The translations under genes and the position numbers were made by a program. This document shows, one piece after another, positions 1 to 8,108 of a stretch of DNA of 36,784 bases. Source of the stretch: Candidatus Nitrosopelagicus sp. (GTDB lineage Archaea; Thermoproteota; Nitrososphaeria; Nitrososphaerales; Nitrosopumilaceae). The DNA lies in NCBI GenBank assembly GCA_028345095.1, contig JAOMCQ010000010.1, positions 1-36,784 on the forward strand, read 5' to 3'. The notes under the pieces are model-generated. The model worked only from the letters and a program-made list of their open reading frames with translations. It searched no databases and was not told the origin of the DNA. Position 1 is the first letter of the stretch. The number at the start of each line of letters is the position of its first letter.

Positions 1-1341
1 TAGATTTTTAGTAGATGATTTTGCCTCAAGGGAGATATTGTCTAAAGTAGAGATTTGTGGAGGAGTGGAATCTTGAATTGTAACAATTTGAGAGGCAATT
101 GCCATGTTACCAGATCCGTCAACAGCAGTCCAAATTATAGTATTGATACCTAAAGGAAATGATGAAGGAGCATTATTAGAAAGAGAGTAAATTCCACTTT
201 CATCAGTTGCCATAGCCTCTCCAATATTTACTGAAGTTAATTGACCAGATGCTTCGACTAAAACATCGTCAGGAACCAAAATTGTAGGCTTTTTGAAGTC
301 ATTATGAATAGGTGTCATAGATTGTTGTGGTGATTGAATAATTTCGATGGATTCAGATTCAAAATTAGTTTCTGCTGGAATTGTCTGTTCTTCATCAGTT
401 ATGTTAGAATTATGAACTATAGGAGTAGAAAATTTTTGAATACGATGACCTTGCGTGTCAGTAACAAAGAGGTATCCATCATTAGATACTGCTACATCCT
501 TTGGAAATTTAAAATTTCCATCATTAGTTCCCATTTGTCCAAACATGGATAGTGGAACACCAAATTCATTATACTGAATAATTCGATTATTTCTATAGTC
601 TACAATATAAAAATTATTTTCTTGATCAAAAACTATTCCTTCTGGATATATTTGATAACCACCAACACTGTTGTTGAAGATCTTTTTAAAATTTCCTTCT
701 AAATCAAAAATAATAATTTTACTTTGATTTGAATCAGTTACATAAATTTTATCAGAATTAATTGCAATATCCACAGGTGTAATAAAATTACCACCACGTT
801 TACCACTTTGTCCAAATTGTGATATGTATTCACCATCAAAAGTAAATTTTTGAATACGTGAATTTCCAGAATCAACTACATAAATAAATTTATCATCACT
901 TACAGTTATTCCTCTAGGAGATTTGAAAAATCCATTATCAGTTCCAAACCCTCCCCATTTTGAAATAAATTTTCCATCAAGATCAAATTTTTGAATATTA
1001 TGATTTTTGTTATCTGTTACAAATACAAATTCATTAGAAACAGCAATGCCCATAGGATATCCGAATTTGCCAGAAGTATTTCCGTTTGAGCCCCATTCAA
1101 TAAGAAAATTTCCATTTGAATCAAATTTTTGAATACGTGAATTTCCAAGATCAGTTACATAGACGTTATTTTCTGAATCAAATGCCAAATGTTGAGGACT
1201 CAAAAAAGAACCAGGTTTTGAAAAACCAGATTCACCCCATTCTAATTCAAAAGTATGAGTAGCAGCATTAGCATATTCAATATACGAAATACCAATCAAA
1301 GATATCGTCATAGATAAAACTAGGAATATCTTGAGATGCAT
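1..1341 (-). CDS. Secreted six-bladed NHL-repeat propeller with HYR domains (3' truncated)
   Basis: The reading frame opens at ATG 1341 and stays open for 447 codons to the window edge, so the C-terminus is missing. Residues 1-27 form a signal peptide (MHLKIFLVLSMTISLIGISY, then an ANA-like cleavage site). Six NHL repeats of about 46 residues follow. Each has a W/F-G-x-x-G strand, a P-x-G/D-I-A/V strand, a V-T-D or V-V-D strand and an R/N-I-Q-K-F strand, which is the number expected for a six-bladed beta-propeller. A Pro/Ser/Thr linker follows, then an HYR (Ig-like) domain with the hallmark FPLGINTIIWTAVDGSGN, and the start of a second one (DSTPPQIS). NHL and HYR modules usually bind proteins or glycans outside the cell, so an extracellular or S-layer-associated adhesion role is inferred. 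The ligand cannot be told. Confidence 0.9.
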   Translation of the reverse strand, partial: MHLKIFLVLSMTISLIGISYIEYANAATHTFELEWGESGFSKPGSFLSPQHLAFDSENNVYVTDLGNSRIQKFDSNGNFLIEWGSNGNTSGKFGYPMGIAVSNEFVFVTDNKNHNIQKFDLDGKFISKWGGFGTDNGFFKSPRGITVSDDKFIYVVDSGNSRIQKFTFDGEYISQFGQSGKRGGNFITPVDIAINSDKIYVTDSNQSKIIIFDLEGNFKKIFNNSVGGYQIYPEGIVFDQENNFYIVDYRNNRIIQYNEFGVPLSMFGQMGTNDGNFKFPKDVAVSNDGYLFVTDTQGHRIQKFSTPIVHNSNITDEEQTIPAETNFESESIEIIQSPQQSMTPIHNDFKKPTILVPDDVLVEASGQLTSVNIGEAMATDESGIYSLSNNAPSSFPLGINTIIWTAVDGSGNMAIASQIVTIQDSTPPQISTLDNISLEAKSSTKNL

Positions 1342-1383
1342 CAAAAAATACTCTAGAAATAGACTCAAGATCAGCCTTGTGAG

Positions 1384-1411
1384 TATTTTTTACAATTTTT
1401 GTCAAAAAATA
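1384..1411. repeat. A/T-rich inverted repeat between ABC permease and NHL gene
   Basis: An imperfect hairpin: TATTTTTT (1384-1391) pairs with AAAAAATA (1404-1411) and ACAA (1392-1395) pairs with TTGT (1399-1402). The loop is TTT and C1403 is a single bulge. It lies in the 126-nt gap after the ABC permease stop and before the NHL gene start, both on the minus strand. Two copies of CTCTAGAA flank it (about 1351 and 1418). It may act as a terminator for the transporter operon or an operator for the propeller gene. The sequence alone does not separate these. Confidence 0.45.
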
Positions 1412-1467
1412 GTTTTTCTCTAGAATGAGAATCATATTTTTAGAATTTTTTCTCGAATAAACATGAA

Positions 1468-2244
1468 TTAGAAGGGCTTGTTTACATCTCTGGTGAAAAC
1501 ATAGCTTGAAAGTCCAATCATAACCATACTAAATATCCCCAATATAGCAATACTAGTCATTGCCGATAGACTATCAACATATCCAGACATCATTTCACGT
1601 ACAAGAATTACAGTATAACTTACTGGATTAAAGGCTGCAACAGAAGCAAGCCAGTCTGGCATCAACTCAAGTGGAAAAAGTGCAGGACTAAGCAAAAATA
1701 AGGGCATTCCAAGAAAATTGATTATTCCCCAAAATGTTTCTTGAGATTTTGCAGCTGCTGCAATCATCACAGATATTCCTGAAAAACCTATTGAAAATAA
1801 AATTACAATTCCCATTATTGGTGCAATCATCCATAGATGAGGCATACTTACTCCCAACGCTAACGCCATACCCAAAATAAGACTTGATTGGAATGCTGCA
1901 ATCATAGATATTGCAAGCATTTTTCCAAGTGCAATTGATGAACGAGAAATTGGAGAAGTTAATGCCTTATTCATAAAACCATAGCGTCTATCCCACAAAG
2001 TGTTAACACCACCAAAAATACTTGTAAAAATTGCAGTCAATATTAAAACACCAGGAGCCATAAATTCAATATATTCGCCATCAAATCCTACTGATTCAAT
2101 TAATGGTTGAGTTCCAGCAAAAATATTTCCCATCACAACAATCCAAATTGCAGGTTGAATTAATCTAATAATTACACCACTTTTTGATTTTCTATAACGT
2201 TTCATTTCACGCCAGAAAATTGCATAAGTATCAGAGATAATCAT
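1468..2244 (-). CDS. ABC-2 type transporter permease (DrrB-like)
   Basis: A 258-residue integral membrane protein. Hydrophobic segments lie roughly at 26-46, 63-83, 105-131, 137-163, 172-196 and 226-250, the six-helix layout of ABC-2 exporters such as DrrB and NodJ. An amphipathic N-terminal region (FWREMKRYRKSKSG) precedes helix 1, as is common in the family. The start codon overlaps the stop of the ATPase gene by four bases (ATGA at 2241-2244), so the two subunits are translationally coupled and surely form one exporter. The substrate is unknown; family members move drugs, glycolipids or polysaccharides outward. It has the usual family length. Confidence 0.93.
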   Translation of the reverse strand: MIISDTYAIFWREMKRYRKSKSGVIIRLIQPAIWIVVMGNIFAGTQPLIESVGFDGEYIEFMAPGVLILTAIFTSIFGGVNTLWDRRYGFMNKALTSPISRSSIALGKMLAISMIAAFQSSLILGMALALGVSMPHLWMIAPIMGIVILFSIGFSGISVMIAAAAKSQETFWGIINFLGMPLFLLSPALFPLELMPDWLASVAAFNPVSYTVILVREMMSGYVDSLSAMTSIAILGIFSMVMIGLSSYVFTRDVNKPF

Positions 2245-3245
2245 AATCCACGTCTCCTAGATTGATTGTGCTCTTTTCTTTTATTGAATTTTCCATTTGT
2301 ATCATCTCGTAAATTATGACCAGTGTATGAAATGAAAACATCATCCAAAGTAGGTTTGTTCAAAATAAATGAATCAATACTAAGTCCAATTTCAGAAGAT
2401 ATTTCAAAAATTTTTGGTATAACCAGAGTAGAATCAGATGATTGGACAGTCATATTAGTTTCATTAATTTTTATATTTTTAATCAAATCAAGTGTTTTTA
2501 ATTTTTCAATGAATTGTTCTTTCTTCACTTTATCAGGAATTACAGAAAATGTTATCATATCAGTTTCTAATTTATTTTTCATTGATTGAGGTGTATCAAC
2601 TATCTGAATTTTTCCATGATCAATAATTCCAACTCGATCACAGAGATTATCTGCTTCTTCCATATAATGTGTTGAAACAAAAATTGTCATTCCAAACTCT
2701 TTGTGAATTTTTCGTATGTATTGCCAAATTTTTCTTCGTGTTTGTATATCTAATCCAACAGTAGGCTCATCCAAGAATAGAACTTTCGGTCTATGAATTA
2801 AACCACATGCAATATCTAGTCTTTTTCTCATTCCACCAGAAAACGTAATTGATTGTTCATCTTGTTTTTCAGTTAATTCCACTAGATCAATCACCTCTTT
2901 GATTCGTTTTTGAATTTGATCCTTCGGAATCTGACTAATTTTACATTGAAATTGAAGATTTTCTCGTGCGGTCAAATATTCATCAATGCCAATTTCTTGT
3001 TGAACAAATCCAATATTTTTACGCACTTTAGAAGGATTTGTAACCACATCAAATCCATATACAGATGCATTACCAGACGTAGGTTTCAATAAGGTTGTTA
3101 GAATCATCATCGTAGTACTCTTTCCAGCACCATTTGGTCCAAGAAAACCAAAAATTTCACCCTCTTTTACACTAAGAGAGATATTATCAATCGCAGTTGA
3201 TTTTTTAAAATTTTTTGTTAATGAATTAATTTCTATAGCATTCAT
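2241..3245 (-). CDS. ABC transporter ATP-binding protein (DrrA-like)
   Basis: A 334-residue ATPase that powers the adjacent ABC-2 permease. Walker A is GPNGAGKS (36-43), the Q-loop is VQQ (81-83), the signature is SGGMR (136-140), Walker B is VLFLDE (155-160) with D-loop GLD, and the switch His is H193 (STHYMEEAD). Residues from about 225 to 315 form the extra C-terminal domain typical of DrrA-type ATPases and end in the family motif PTLDDVF. The start at 3245 is preceded by a TATA-like element 20-29 nt upstream, consistent with a leaderless two-gene operon. The last about 20 residues are basic and probably disordered. Confidence 0.95.
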   Translation of the reverse strand: MNAIEINSLTKNFKKSTAIDNISLSVKEGEIFGFLGPNGAGKSTTMMILTTLLKPTSGNASVYGFDVVTNPSKVRKNIGFVQQEIGIDEYLTARENLQFQCKISQIPKDQIQKRIKEVIDLVELTEKQDEQSITFSGGMRKRLDIACGLIHRPKVLFLDEPTVGLDIQTRRKIWQYIRKIHKEFGMTIFVSTHYMEEADNLCDRVGIIDHGKIQIVDTPQSMKNKLETDMITFSVIPDKVKKEQFIEKLKTLDLIKNIKINETNMTVQSSDSTLVIPKIFEISSEIGLSIDSFILNKPTLDDVFISYTGHNLRDDTNGKFNKRKEHNQSRRRGL

Positions 3246-3264
3246 AACTAACTTTTAGAATAAG

Positions 3265-3274
3265 AATATAATTT
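3265..3274 (-). promoter_or_regulatory. TATA-like box of the ABC exporter operon
   Basis: Read on the minus strand this is AAATTATATT, 20-29 nt before the ATPase start codon. In archaea a TATA box sits about 26 nt before the transcription start, so the mRNA would be essentially leaderless. Confidence 0.5.
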
Positions 3275-3297
3275 GCTTGCTAAAACAGATTATTTCA

Positions 3298-3307
3298 TAT
3301 TTTAAAT
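3298..3307 (+). promoter_or_regulatory. TATA-like box before the small membrane ORF
   Basis: TATTTTAAAT lies 23-32 nt before ATG 3330, an internal in-frame Met of the small membrane ORF. That spacing favours 3330 over 3315 as the leaderless start. Confidence 0.45.
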
Positions 3308-3314
3308 ATTCTAT

Positions 3315-3416
3315 ATGATTACTCAGTTTATGCAGGGAAACAAAATTATGTATGTCATGGGTGTTGGAGGTTCATGTATTCTTGCAATGTTTGCAGCATT
3401 TATGGCATTTGGATGA
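3315..3416 (+). CDS. Small single-helix membrane protein
   Basis: A 33-codon ORF (MITQFMQGNKIMYVMG, then a hydrophobic stretch GGSCILAMFAAFMAFG). The last about 18 residues form one predicted transmembrane helix. A TATA-like element at 3298-3307 fits leaderless initiation at the second Met (3330), which would give 28 residues. Its TGA stop overlaps the ATG of the next gene in an ATGA quartet (3413-3416), the same coupling seen at other gene pairs in this window. That overlap is the best evidence that it is translated. No function is recognised; it may be a membrane tether or regulator for the adjacent flavin-reductase-like protein. Confidence 0.6.
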   Translation: MITQFMQGNKIMYVMGVGGSCILAMFAAFMAFG

Positions 3417-3748
3417 AAATGAAAATAATTAATAATTTAACATTTAAAGCACTGCTAAAAACTAAAGGTAGAAAAACAGGTAAGGAACATACAGTTTGGG
3501 CAAAAGCAGTTACTTATAATGATATGATTTACTTTTCTAGAAGAAATCCAAATAGCGATTGGTTAAAAAATGCAATTGCACACCCACAAGTGAAAGTTGA
3601 ATTTGATGGAAGACGGTTTTCAGGATTAGCAAGACTTGTTGAAGAGGAAGATCTTGCACAGAAAATTTCAAGTCTAAAGTATACAGAAAAAGATAGACAA
3701 AAAGAATCTAGAATTGTATTAGAAATAAAATTAATAGAAAATAATTAA
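3413..3748 (+). CDS. F420/flavin-dependent nitroreductase-family protein (DUF385-like)
   Basis: A 111-residue protein with the split-barrel fold signature of the deazaflavin-dependent nitroreductase (Ddn) family: LKTKGRKTGKEHTV near the N-terminus, a MIYFSRRNPNSDWLKN segment and a VEFDGRRFSGLARLV strand. Family members use F420H2 or bind flavin at a membrane-proximal site. Thaumarchaea make F420, so a redox role is plausible, but the substrate is unknown. I chose ATG 3413 rather than the upstream in-frame ATG at 3374. The upstream stretch (MYSCNVCSIYGIW) is the out-of-frame shadow of the small membrane ORF, and 3413 gives the four-base ATGA coupling. It converges on the next gene with a four-base overlap of stop codons. 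Confidence 0.85.
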   Translation: MKMKIINNLTFKALLKTKGRKTGKEHTVWAKAVTYNDMIYFSRRNPNSDWLKNAIAHPQVKVEFDGRRFSGLARLVEEEDLAQKISSLKYTEKDRQKESRIVLEIKLIENN

Positions 3749-4395
3749 ACAATATGAATTACAGTAGATAATCCTCGACGGTCATATTCATTTCCATCCT
3801 TCATTTCACTAATTATAACAGTAAATGAAATAACATCTCTTTGAACACATTGACTTGCATCAAGTTTTAGATGAATATCAAGTGTCTCAAATTCATGCTC
3901 TGGAATATTTGTTTCATCAAAAAATACCTTACCGGTAGATTCTATTCTAAATCTGTCAGATTGATGATGAAATCCGAGTTTAGTTTTTCTGCCATCCCTA
4001 CCAACAGACTTTACATGTACATCAATAATTCCAGGTTTTGACATAGTATATTCTGATTTTTGATTGATAAAAACTCCAATTTGAAATATTTTTCCTGCAG
4101 TAGCTTCAGCCATTTTTTGGATTCCGTCATTCATTACAACATCAACAGCTTTGATAGATGTAGGAACTTTTGCAATCCAAGTGTTTGTTTTTTCTATTAT
4201 TGCAGCAATTTCATTTCTTCTTTTTTTATCTTCGTCTTCAGGTAATTTGTAATAATCAACCCATTGTAGATAACTACCTGAAATATCTTCAATAAAATCA
4301 ATGCAGGTTCTTTTGTAATCAGTTACATTGTCAGTTCTTTCAGATTCATCACCAGTTCGCATTCCATCATAATCCATCGGCATTGCCATATTCAT
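3745..4395 (-). CDS. Conserved-looking hypothetical protein, 216 residues
   Basis: I do not recognise a family. The N-terminal third is polar and helical (a Met/Asp-rich start MNMAMPMDYDG, then KRTCIDFIEDI and a KRRNEIAAIIEKTNTWIAKVP helix). The C-terminal two thirds alternate like beta strands (KIFQIGVFINQ, IIDVHVKSVGRDGRKTKLGF, FETLDIHLKLDAS, VISFTVIISEM). There is no signal peptide or membrane segment, so it is probably cytosolic. Only two cysteines are present. It diverges from the 162-residue hypothetical gene across a 58-nt gap, and a CTAAATATG element in that gap could serve as a TATA box for either gene. Confidence 0.75.
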   Translation of the reverse strand: MNMAMPMDYDGMRTGDESERTDNVTDYKRTCIDFIEDISGSYLQWVDYYKLPEDEDKKRRNEIAAIIEKTNTWIAKVPTSIKAVDVVMNDGIQKMAEATAGKIFQIGVFINQKSEYTMSKPGIIDVHVKSVGRDGRKTKLGFHHQSDRFRIESTGKVFFDETNIPEHEFETLDIHLKLDASQCVQRDVISFTVIISEMKDGNEYDRRGLSTVIHIV

Positions 4396-4453
4396 TCGAG
4401 ATATTTTGTTCTAAAAAAACTAATCTAAATATGGCATTATGTAAAAGTGAAAT

Positions 4454-4942
4454 ATGTTCAAAACAATTATAGAAGATTTACAAAAAACATTAAAATCAAA
4501 TTTACCACAAATACGTTTTTTATTAAAGAAAAATCCAGGTATAGCTTATAAAGAAATTGGGGAAATTGGGAAAAATGTTGGGAAAAAATATGATATTGAA
4601 TTATTAGTTAATTTTCCACATGAAGGAAAAATTGAAAATTTTGAAATGTATGGAAAACAAGATCTCAGTTTGATTATAGATATGGAAAGAAGACGTTTCC
4701 CTATTGATAGAAATATCATTAAAAAGAAAGCAAAAGAAATTTTGGGAAATGTTAAAGTGGAAGATGCATACATGTATGAAGACAAAGAAGGGGCTAGAGT
4801 TATTTTCAGTGATAACATACAAGATAAGATCGATATTCTTCCACATTCATTACATATTTGGTATGAATTTACAGAACCTGTTACAGAATTTTGTGAGTGG
4901 CTTTTAGAAAATGTATATTTAATGAAAGAAAGTCAAGATTGA
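4454..4942 (+). CDS. Hypothetical protein, 162 residues
   Basis: Not assigned to a family. It is a soluble alpha/beta protein rich in Lys and Glu. It opens with an amphipathic helix (MFKTIIEDLQKTLKSNLPQI), has a central segment with several aromatic and basic residues, and ends in a hydrophobic helix-like tail (LHIWYEFTEPVTEFCEWLLE). A TATA-like TCTAAATATGG at 4424-4434 lies 20-30 nt before the ATG, which supports this start. The stop overlaps the convergent TPR gene by ten bases. Confidence 0.72.
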   Translation: MFKTIIEDLQKTLKSNLPQIRFLLKKNPGIAYKEIGEIGKNVGKKYDIELLVNFPHEGKIENFEMYGKQDLSLIIDMERRRFPIDRNIIKKKAKEILGNVKVEDAYMYEDKEGARVIFSDNIQDKIDILPHSLHIWYEFTEPVTEFCEWLLENVYLMKESQD

Positions 4943-5295
4943 GATTCTAATTCGGTGATAAGATCACGTACTTCAAAATTGTCTGGAGCAACATCTAGAA
5001 TTTTTTTACAACAATCAATTACAATGTCATTTTCTTTTAAAAATTGATGAACACGTAATTTTAAGGAAAGTGATTCCACGTCAAATGGATTTATTTCCAA
5101 AACTCTATCGATATAATGAAGTGTTTTTTTTTCATCATTTAGAATATAGTACATACTTCCCATAATGAATAAGAAATCAGGATCCTTTGAAAATTTTGCT
5201 TCCAATTCATTACCAAATACTATAGCTTGTTCATATTCACCTTGATTAATTAATTTTCGAAGTTTACGTTTTGGATAACTAAAAAGACCGGTCAT
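4933..5295 (-). CDS. Tetratricopeptide-repeat (TPR) protein
   Basis: A 120-residue protein made of about three TPR units: residues 17-50 (GEYEQAIVFGNELEAKFSKDP), 41-74 (FLFIMGSMYYILNDEKKTLHYIDRVLEINP) and 75-108 (LRVHQFLKENDIVIDCCKKILDVAPD). The helix-turn-helix periodicity and the Pro at each repeat end are typical. Such a small TPR protein is expected to be an adaptor that binds another protein; the partner is unknown. It lies 16 nt downstream of the chimeric YyaL-like gene on the same strand and is probably co-transcribed with it. Confidence 0.82.
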   Translation of the reverse strand: MTGLFSYPKRKLRKLINQGEYEQAIVFGNELEAKFSKDPDFLFIMGSMYYILNDEKKTLHYIDRVLEINPFDVESLSLKLRVHQFLKENDIVIDCCKKILDVAPDNFEVRDLITELESQS

Positions 5296-5311
5296 ATTTT
5301 CACATCATTTA

Positions 5312-7783
5312 CTAAGATAGTTTCATTATTCCATTTGTGATTAGCCATTGGATCCCACCAACGAACGTATTATCATCAATTTGACCATCAGCCCAAAATG
5401 CTGCAATATCTTTTATCCATACAGGTATTCCATCAGAACCAGAACCACTACCTTGTGCAGTTTCAGGAATTTTCATAATTCCTTGATTAATTAAATATTG
5501 TATTCCACTAACAAAATCTGAATCAGGTATCTGACCCTCTGCCCACCATTCAGCATTATTTTTTACCCATTGAGGAATTTCAGTGATAGATGCAGTAGGA
5601 GGTGCTACAAATGATGTTTGTCCACCTTTGACAACTTCAACATCAAAAGTCATTAATCCAGAAGTGTCAGGATTACCACCTAGAATGTGTTCAGGTCCAG
5701 TACCGTAGACTATTATTGCATACGTGTATTTTCCTGGAGGTTGTTCTGCTAATACAAATCTGTGTGTTTGACCAGACGCGGTGTATAATTCAGATCTTCC
5801 CTCATTAATAGAAACTGTTTGGATTGGAGGTTGAGAAGGATCTGAGAAAACTGCAATATCATAATGTACTTGATCTACATATTCAGTAGGATTTACCATT
5901 CGTTTGAAATCAATAAACATTTCAATTTCACATCCTTGTTTAACAATTTTTGGACCATAAACACCTTTTACAATCATTGAAAATGTGTTTGTAGACTCAT
6001 TAAATTTTGTTTTTTGATATTCCTTAGGACATCCTGCGGCTGCTTGTTTTGCGGCAGTGGTTTCTACATTAGCAAAAGGATTTGATGATACATTTTCCTT
6101 ATAATCTAATAATTCAAAATCATACTCAACAGGTGGTATACCTGAAGAAACATGCATGAATGTTTTACCTAGAATAGGAAATGGAAAATCATCTACAATC
6201 CAGACTTTACTTTGTTGACCACCAGTCTTCCAAGTAAGTAGAATGGAATCAAATTCACCAGCCCCAACTGAAATAGTTTCTTGACCAGAAGGCAGGATTT
6301 GTTGACCACCAATATTTCCAATCTTTCCCCATGATGCCGCTCTGAATTCTTTTGGGCCTTTTCCAGTTAAGTATACTCCATCGTCTTCTATTTCTTTTGT
6401 TGCAAATGCAGAAAGCCAAGCAATAGAAGATTTGTAAACACTTCGGTATGAAGAAATTTCTTCAGAACCACCAGTAGGTTCTGGAGCAACTTGGCCAACA
6501 TCCATGTGTCCTTTAACAATTTTCTTTCCATCATAAACTAAAACTTGTATTCTAAATTTATCCTCAGTTCCAGGTTGATCTCGTTTATCTCTCACATCAA
6601 GTAATTTTTTAGACGAACGGTTCAAAAGTTCAGTGATTTCATCTTCAGTTTTGTTAAATTTGAATGAAAGGGATGAGATATTGATATTATTTGCTAGAAT
6701 TGTATTTCCTTCAAAGTTTCCACCATCAGTGACATCATAATAGATACAAAATATTTCAGAATCTTCACCTAGGATGTTTTCAATTTCACGTTTTTTCCAA
6801 ACAAAAGTTTGTCCTTCTTCTCCATTGGTATCTGCGTCTTGAGCAGAATAAAATAAACCTGAAGTAGATGTCATTTCACGTAGTATATAATCAAGAGTTT
6901 TTGTGACAACATCAAAGTAGAACGGATCTTTTGTAATTTGATATGCTTCAACATACACAGGAGGTAAAAGTGCATTGTCATACAACATTTTTTCAAAATG
7001 AGGTACGAGCCATCTTCCATCAGTCGAGTATCTATGAAATCCCCCACCAATTTGATCAAAGATTCCACCTTTAGCCATTTTTTTTAATGTCATTAACGCA
7101 AACTCTTGAAATTTTGTGATTCCTGAGAGTTGAGAGTATCTAAACATGAAAGAAAGATTTGCAGCATTTGGGAATTTAGGTGCTTGGCCAAATCCACCAT
7201 AGTTAGTATCTGCAACCTGTAAAAGATTAACTGCAGCCTCATCCAAAATAGCTTTTTCAATTTCTCCACTATCTGAAACTTTTTCTAATTTACTAAGATT
7301 TGACATAAATTGTTCAGCGGAAGTACCAACATCTTTTGGTTTTTCCTTCCATGCTTGTGCTAACTGTCTACATAAACTACCAAAGCCAGGTCTACCATAG
7401 GAATCAAGAACTGGAAAATAGGTTCCAACGTAAAATGGTTTTTGTTCAGGTGTTAAGAATACACTTAGTGGCCACCCACCTTGACCAGTTGACATTTGAC
7501 ATATTTTTTGGTAAATATCATCCAAGTCGGGTCGTTCTTCACGGTCAACTTTGATATTAACAAAATTTTCATTCATAATTTTTGCCACATCATCATTTTC
7601 AAAGGATTCATGAGCCATAACGTGACACCAATGACAAGAGCTGTAACCAACTGACAGGAAAATAGGTTTATTTTCATCTTTTGCTTTTTTTAATGATTCA
7701 TCATTCCAAGAGTACCATTCAACAGGATTATCTTTATGCTGTAGTAAGTATGGACTTGTCTCTTTAGACAGATTATTTGGCAT
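5312..7783 (-). CDS. Chimeric protein: truncated YyaL/SPATA20 thioredoxin-like front, secreted-protein rear
   Basis: An 823-codon frame made of two unrelated parts. Residues 1 to about 409 match the start of YyaL/SPATA20 proteins: [14 protein letters not shown], the redox CxxC motif SSCHWCHVM (C50, C53), the [13 protein letters not shown] segment, [15 protein letters not shown], and (alpha/alpha) barrel motifs [15 protein letters not shown] and [13 protein letters not shown]. At [10 protein letters not shown] the YyaL family normally continues ILTSWN and runs to about 650-700 residues. Here it switches to [12 protein letters not shown] and a beta-rich thaumarchaeal surface-type sequence. That part ends in two copies of a tryptophan-rich repeat ([17 protein letters not shown] at 736-752, [17 protein letters not shown] at 786-802). 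There is no signal peptide, although the rear half looks extracellular. It could be a natural deletion fusion of two tandem genes, or an assembly or cloning artefact. Confidence 0.85.
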   Translation of the reverse strand: MPNNLSKETSPYLLQHKDNPVEWYSWNDESLKKAKDENKPIFLSVGYSSCHWCHVMAHESFENDDVAKIMNENFVNIKVDREERPDLDDIYQKICQMSTGQGGWPLSVFLTPEQKPFYVGTYFPVLDSYGRPGFGSLCRQLAQAWKEKPKDVGTSAEQFMSNLSKLEKVSDSGEIEKAILDEAAVNLLQVADTNYGGFGQAPKFPNAANLSFMFRYSQLSGITKFQEFALMTLKKMAKGGIFDQIGGGFHRYSTDGRWLVPHFEKMLYDNALLPPVYVEAYQITKDPFYFDVVTKTLDYILREMTSTSGLFYSAQDADTNGEEGQTFVWKKREIENILGEDSEIFCIYYDVTDGGNFEGNTILANNINISSLSFKFNKTEDEITELLNRSSKKLLDVRDKRDQPGTEDKFRIQVLVYDGKKIVKGHMDVGQVAPEPTGGSEEISSYRSVYKSSIAWLSAFATKEIEDDGVYLTGKGPKEFRAASWGKIGNIGGQQILPSGQETISVGAGEFDSILLTWKTGGQQSKVWIVDDFPFPILGKTFMHVSSGIPPVEYDFELLDYKENVSSNPFANVETTAAKQAAAGCPKEYQKTKFNESTNTFSMIVKGVYGPKIVKQGCEIEMFIDFKRMVNPTEYVDQVHYDIAVFSDPSQPPIQTVSINEGRSELYTASGQTHRFVLAEQPPGKYTYAIIVYGTGPEHILGGNPDTSGLMTFDVEVVKGGQTSFVAPPTASITEIPQWVKNNAEWWAEGQIPDSDFVSGIQYLINQGIMKIPETAQGSGSGSDGIPVWIKDIAAFWADGQIDDNTFVGGIQWLITNGIMKLS

Positions 7784-7819
7784 AATGATAATTCAGAGTA
7801 TTGATTATTTGTAGGTATT

Positions 7820-8062
7820 CTAGATTTTCCAGATTGCAGTATCATTACGTTTGTAAATTTCTATGTTAATCTGTTTCAGTAGTTTTTGCTTTGATTTTTC
7901 TGCCTTTTTTTCATTACTGTAATCTTTCTTTTGTAATAACTTGTCTAACAGAATAAGCTGATCATCACTTAAATTTTTGAAACTACCATTTTTAGTTACT
8001 AAATTTAAAAGCTCAACACGTCGAAAATCATCTTTTTTTAAAATTTCAGCCATACTTGTCAT
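7820..8062 (-). CDS. Small helical hypothetical protein, 80 residues
   Basis: A lysine-rich, cysteine-free, largely helical protein (AEILKKDDFRRVELLNLV, then DDQLILLDKLLQKKDYSNEKK). No family is recognised. It lies 36 nt upstream of the YyaL-like chimera on the same strand and is likely co-transcribed with it. It diverges from the alcohol dehydrogenase gene. The short divergent gap and good codon usage support it as a real gene. Met1 and Met4 are both possible starts. Confidence 0.65.
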   Translation of the reverse strand: MTSMAEILKKDDFRRVELLNLVTKNGSFKNLSDDQLILLDKLLQKKDYSNEKKAEKSKQKLLKQINIEIYKRNDTAIWKI

Positions 8063-8076
8063 TATAACATCCTACT

Positions 8077-8086
8077 AAAAATAAAT
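8077..8086 (+). promoter_or_regulatory. TATA-like box of the alcohol dehydrogenase gene
   Basis: AAAAATAAAT is 23-32 nt before ATG 8109. Because it overlaps the other in-frame ATG at 8085, it argues that translation starts at 8109. Confidence 0.5.
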
Positions 8087-8108
8087 GTGTGTAAAATTAG
8101 GCTTAATT

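Noticed and set aside
334-552. Plus-strand open frame within the NHL gene.
   Set aside because: It is the antisense of the NHL/linker coding region and has no recognisable protein features.
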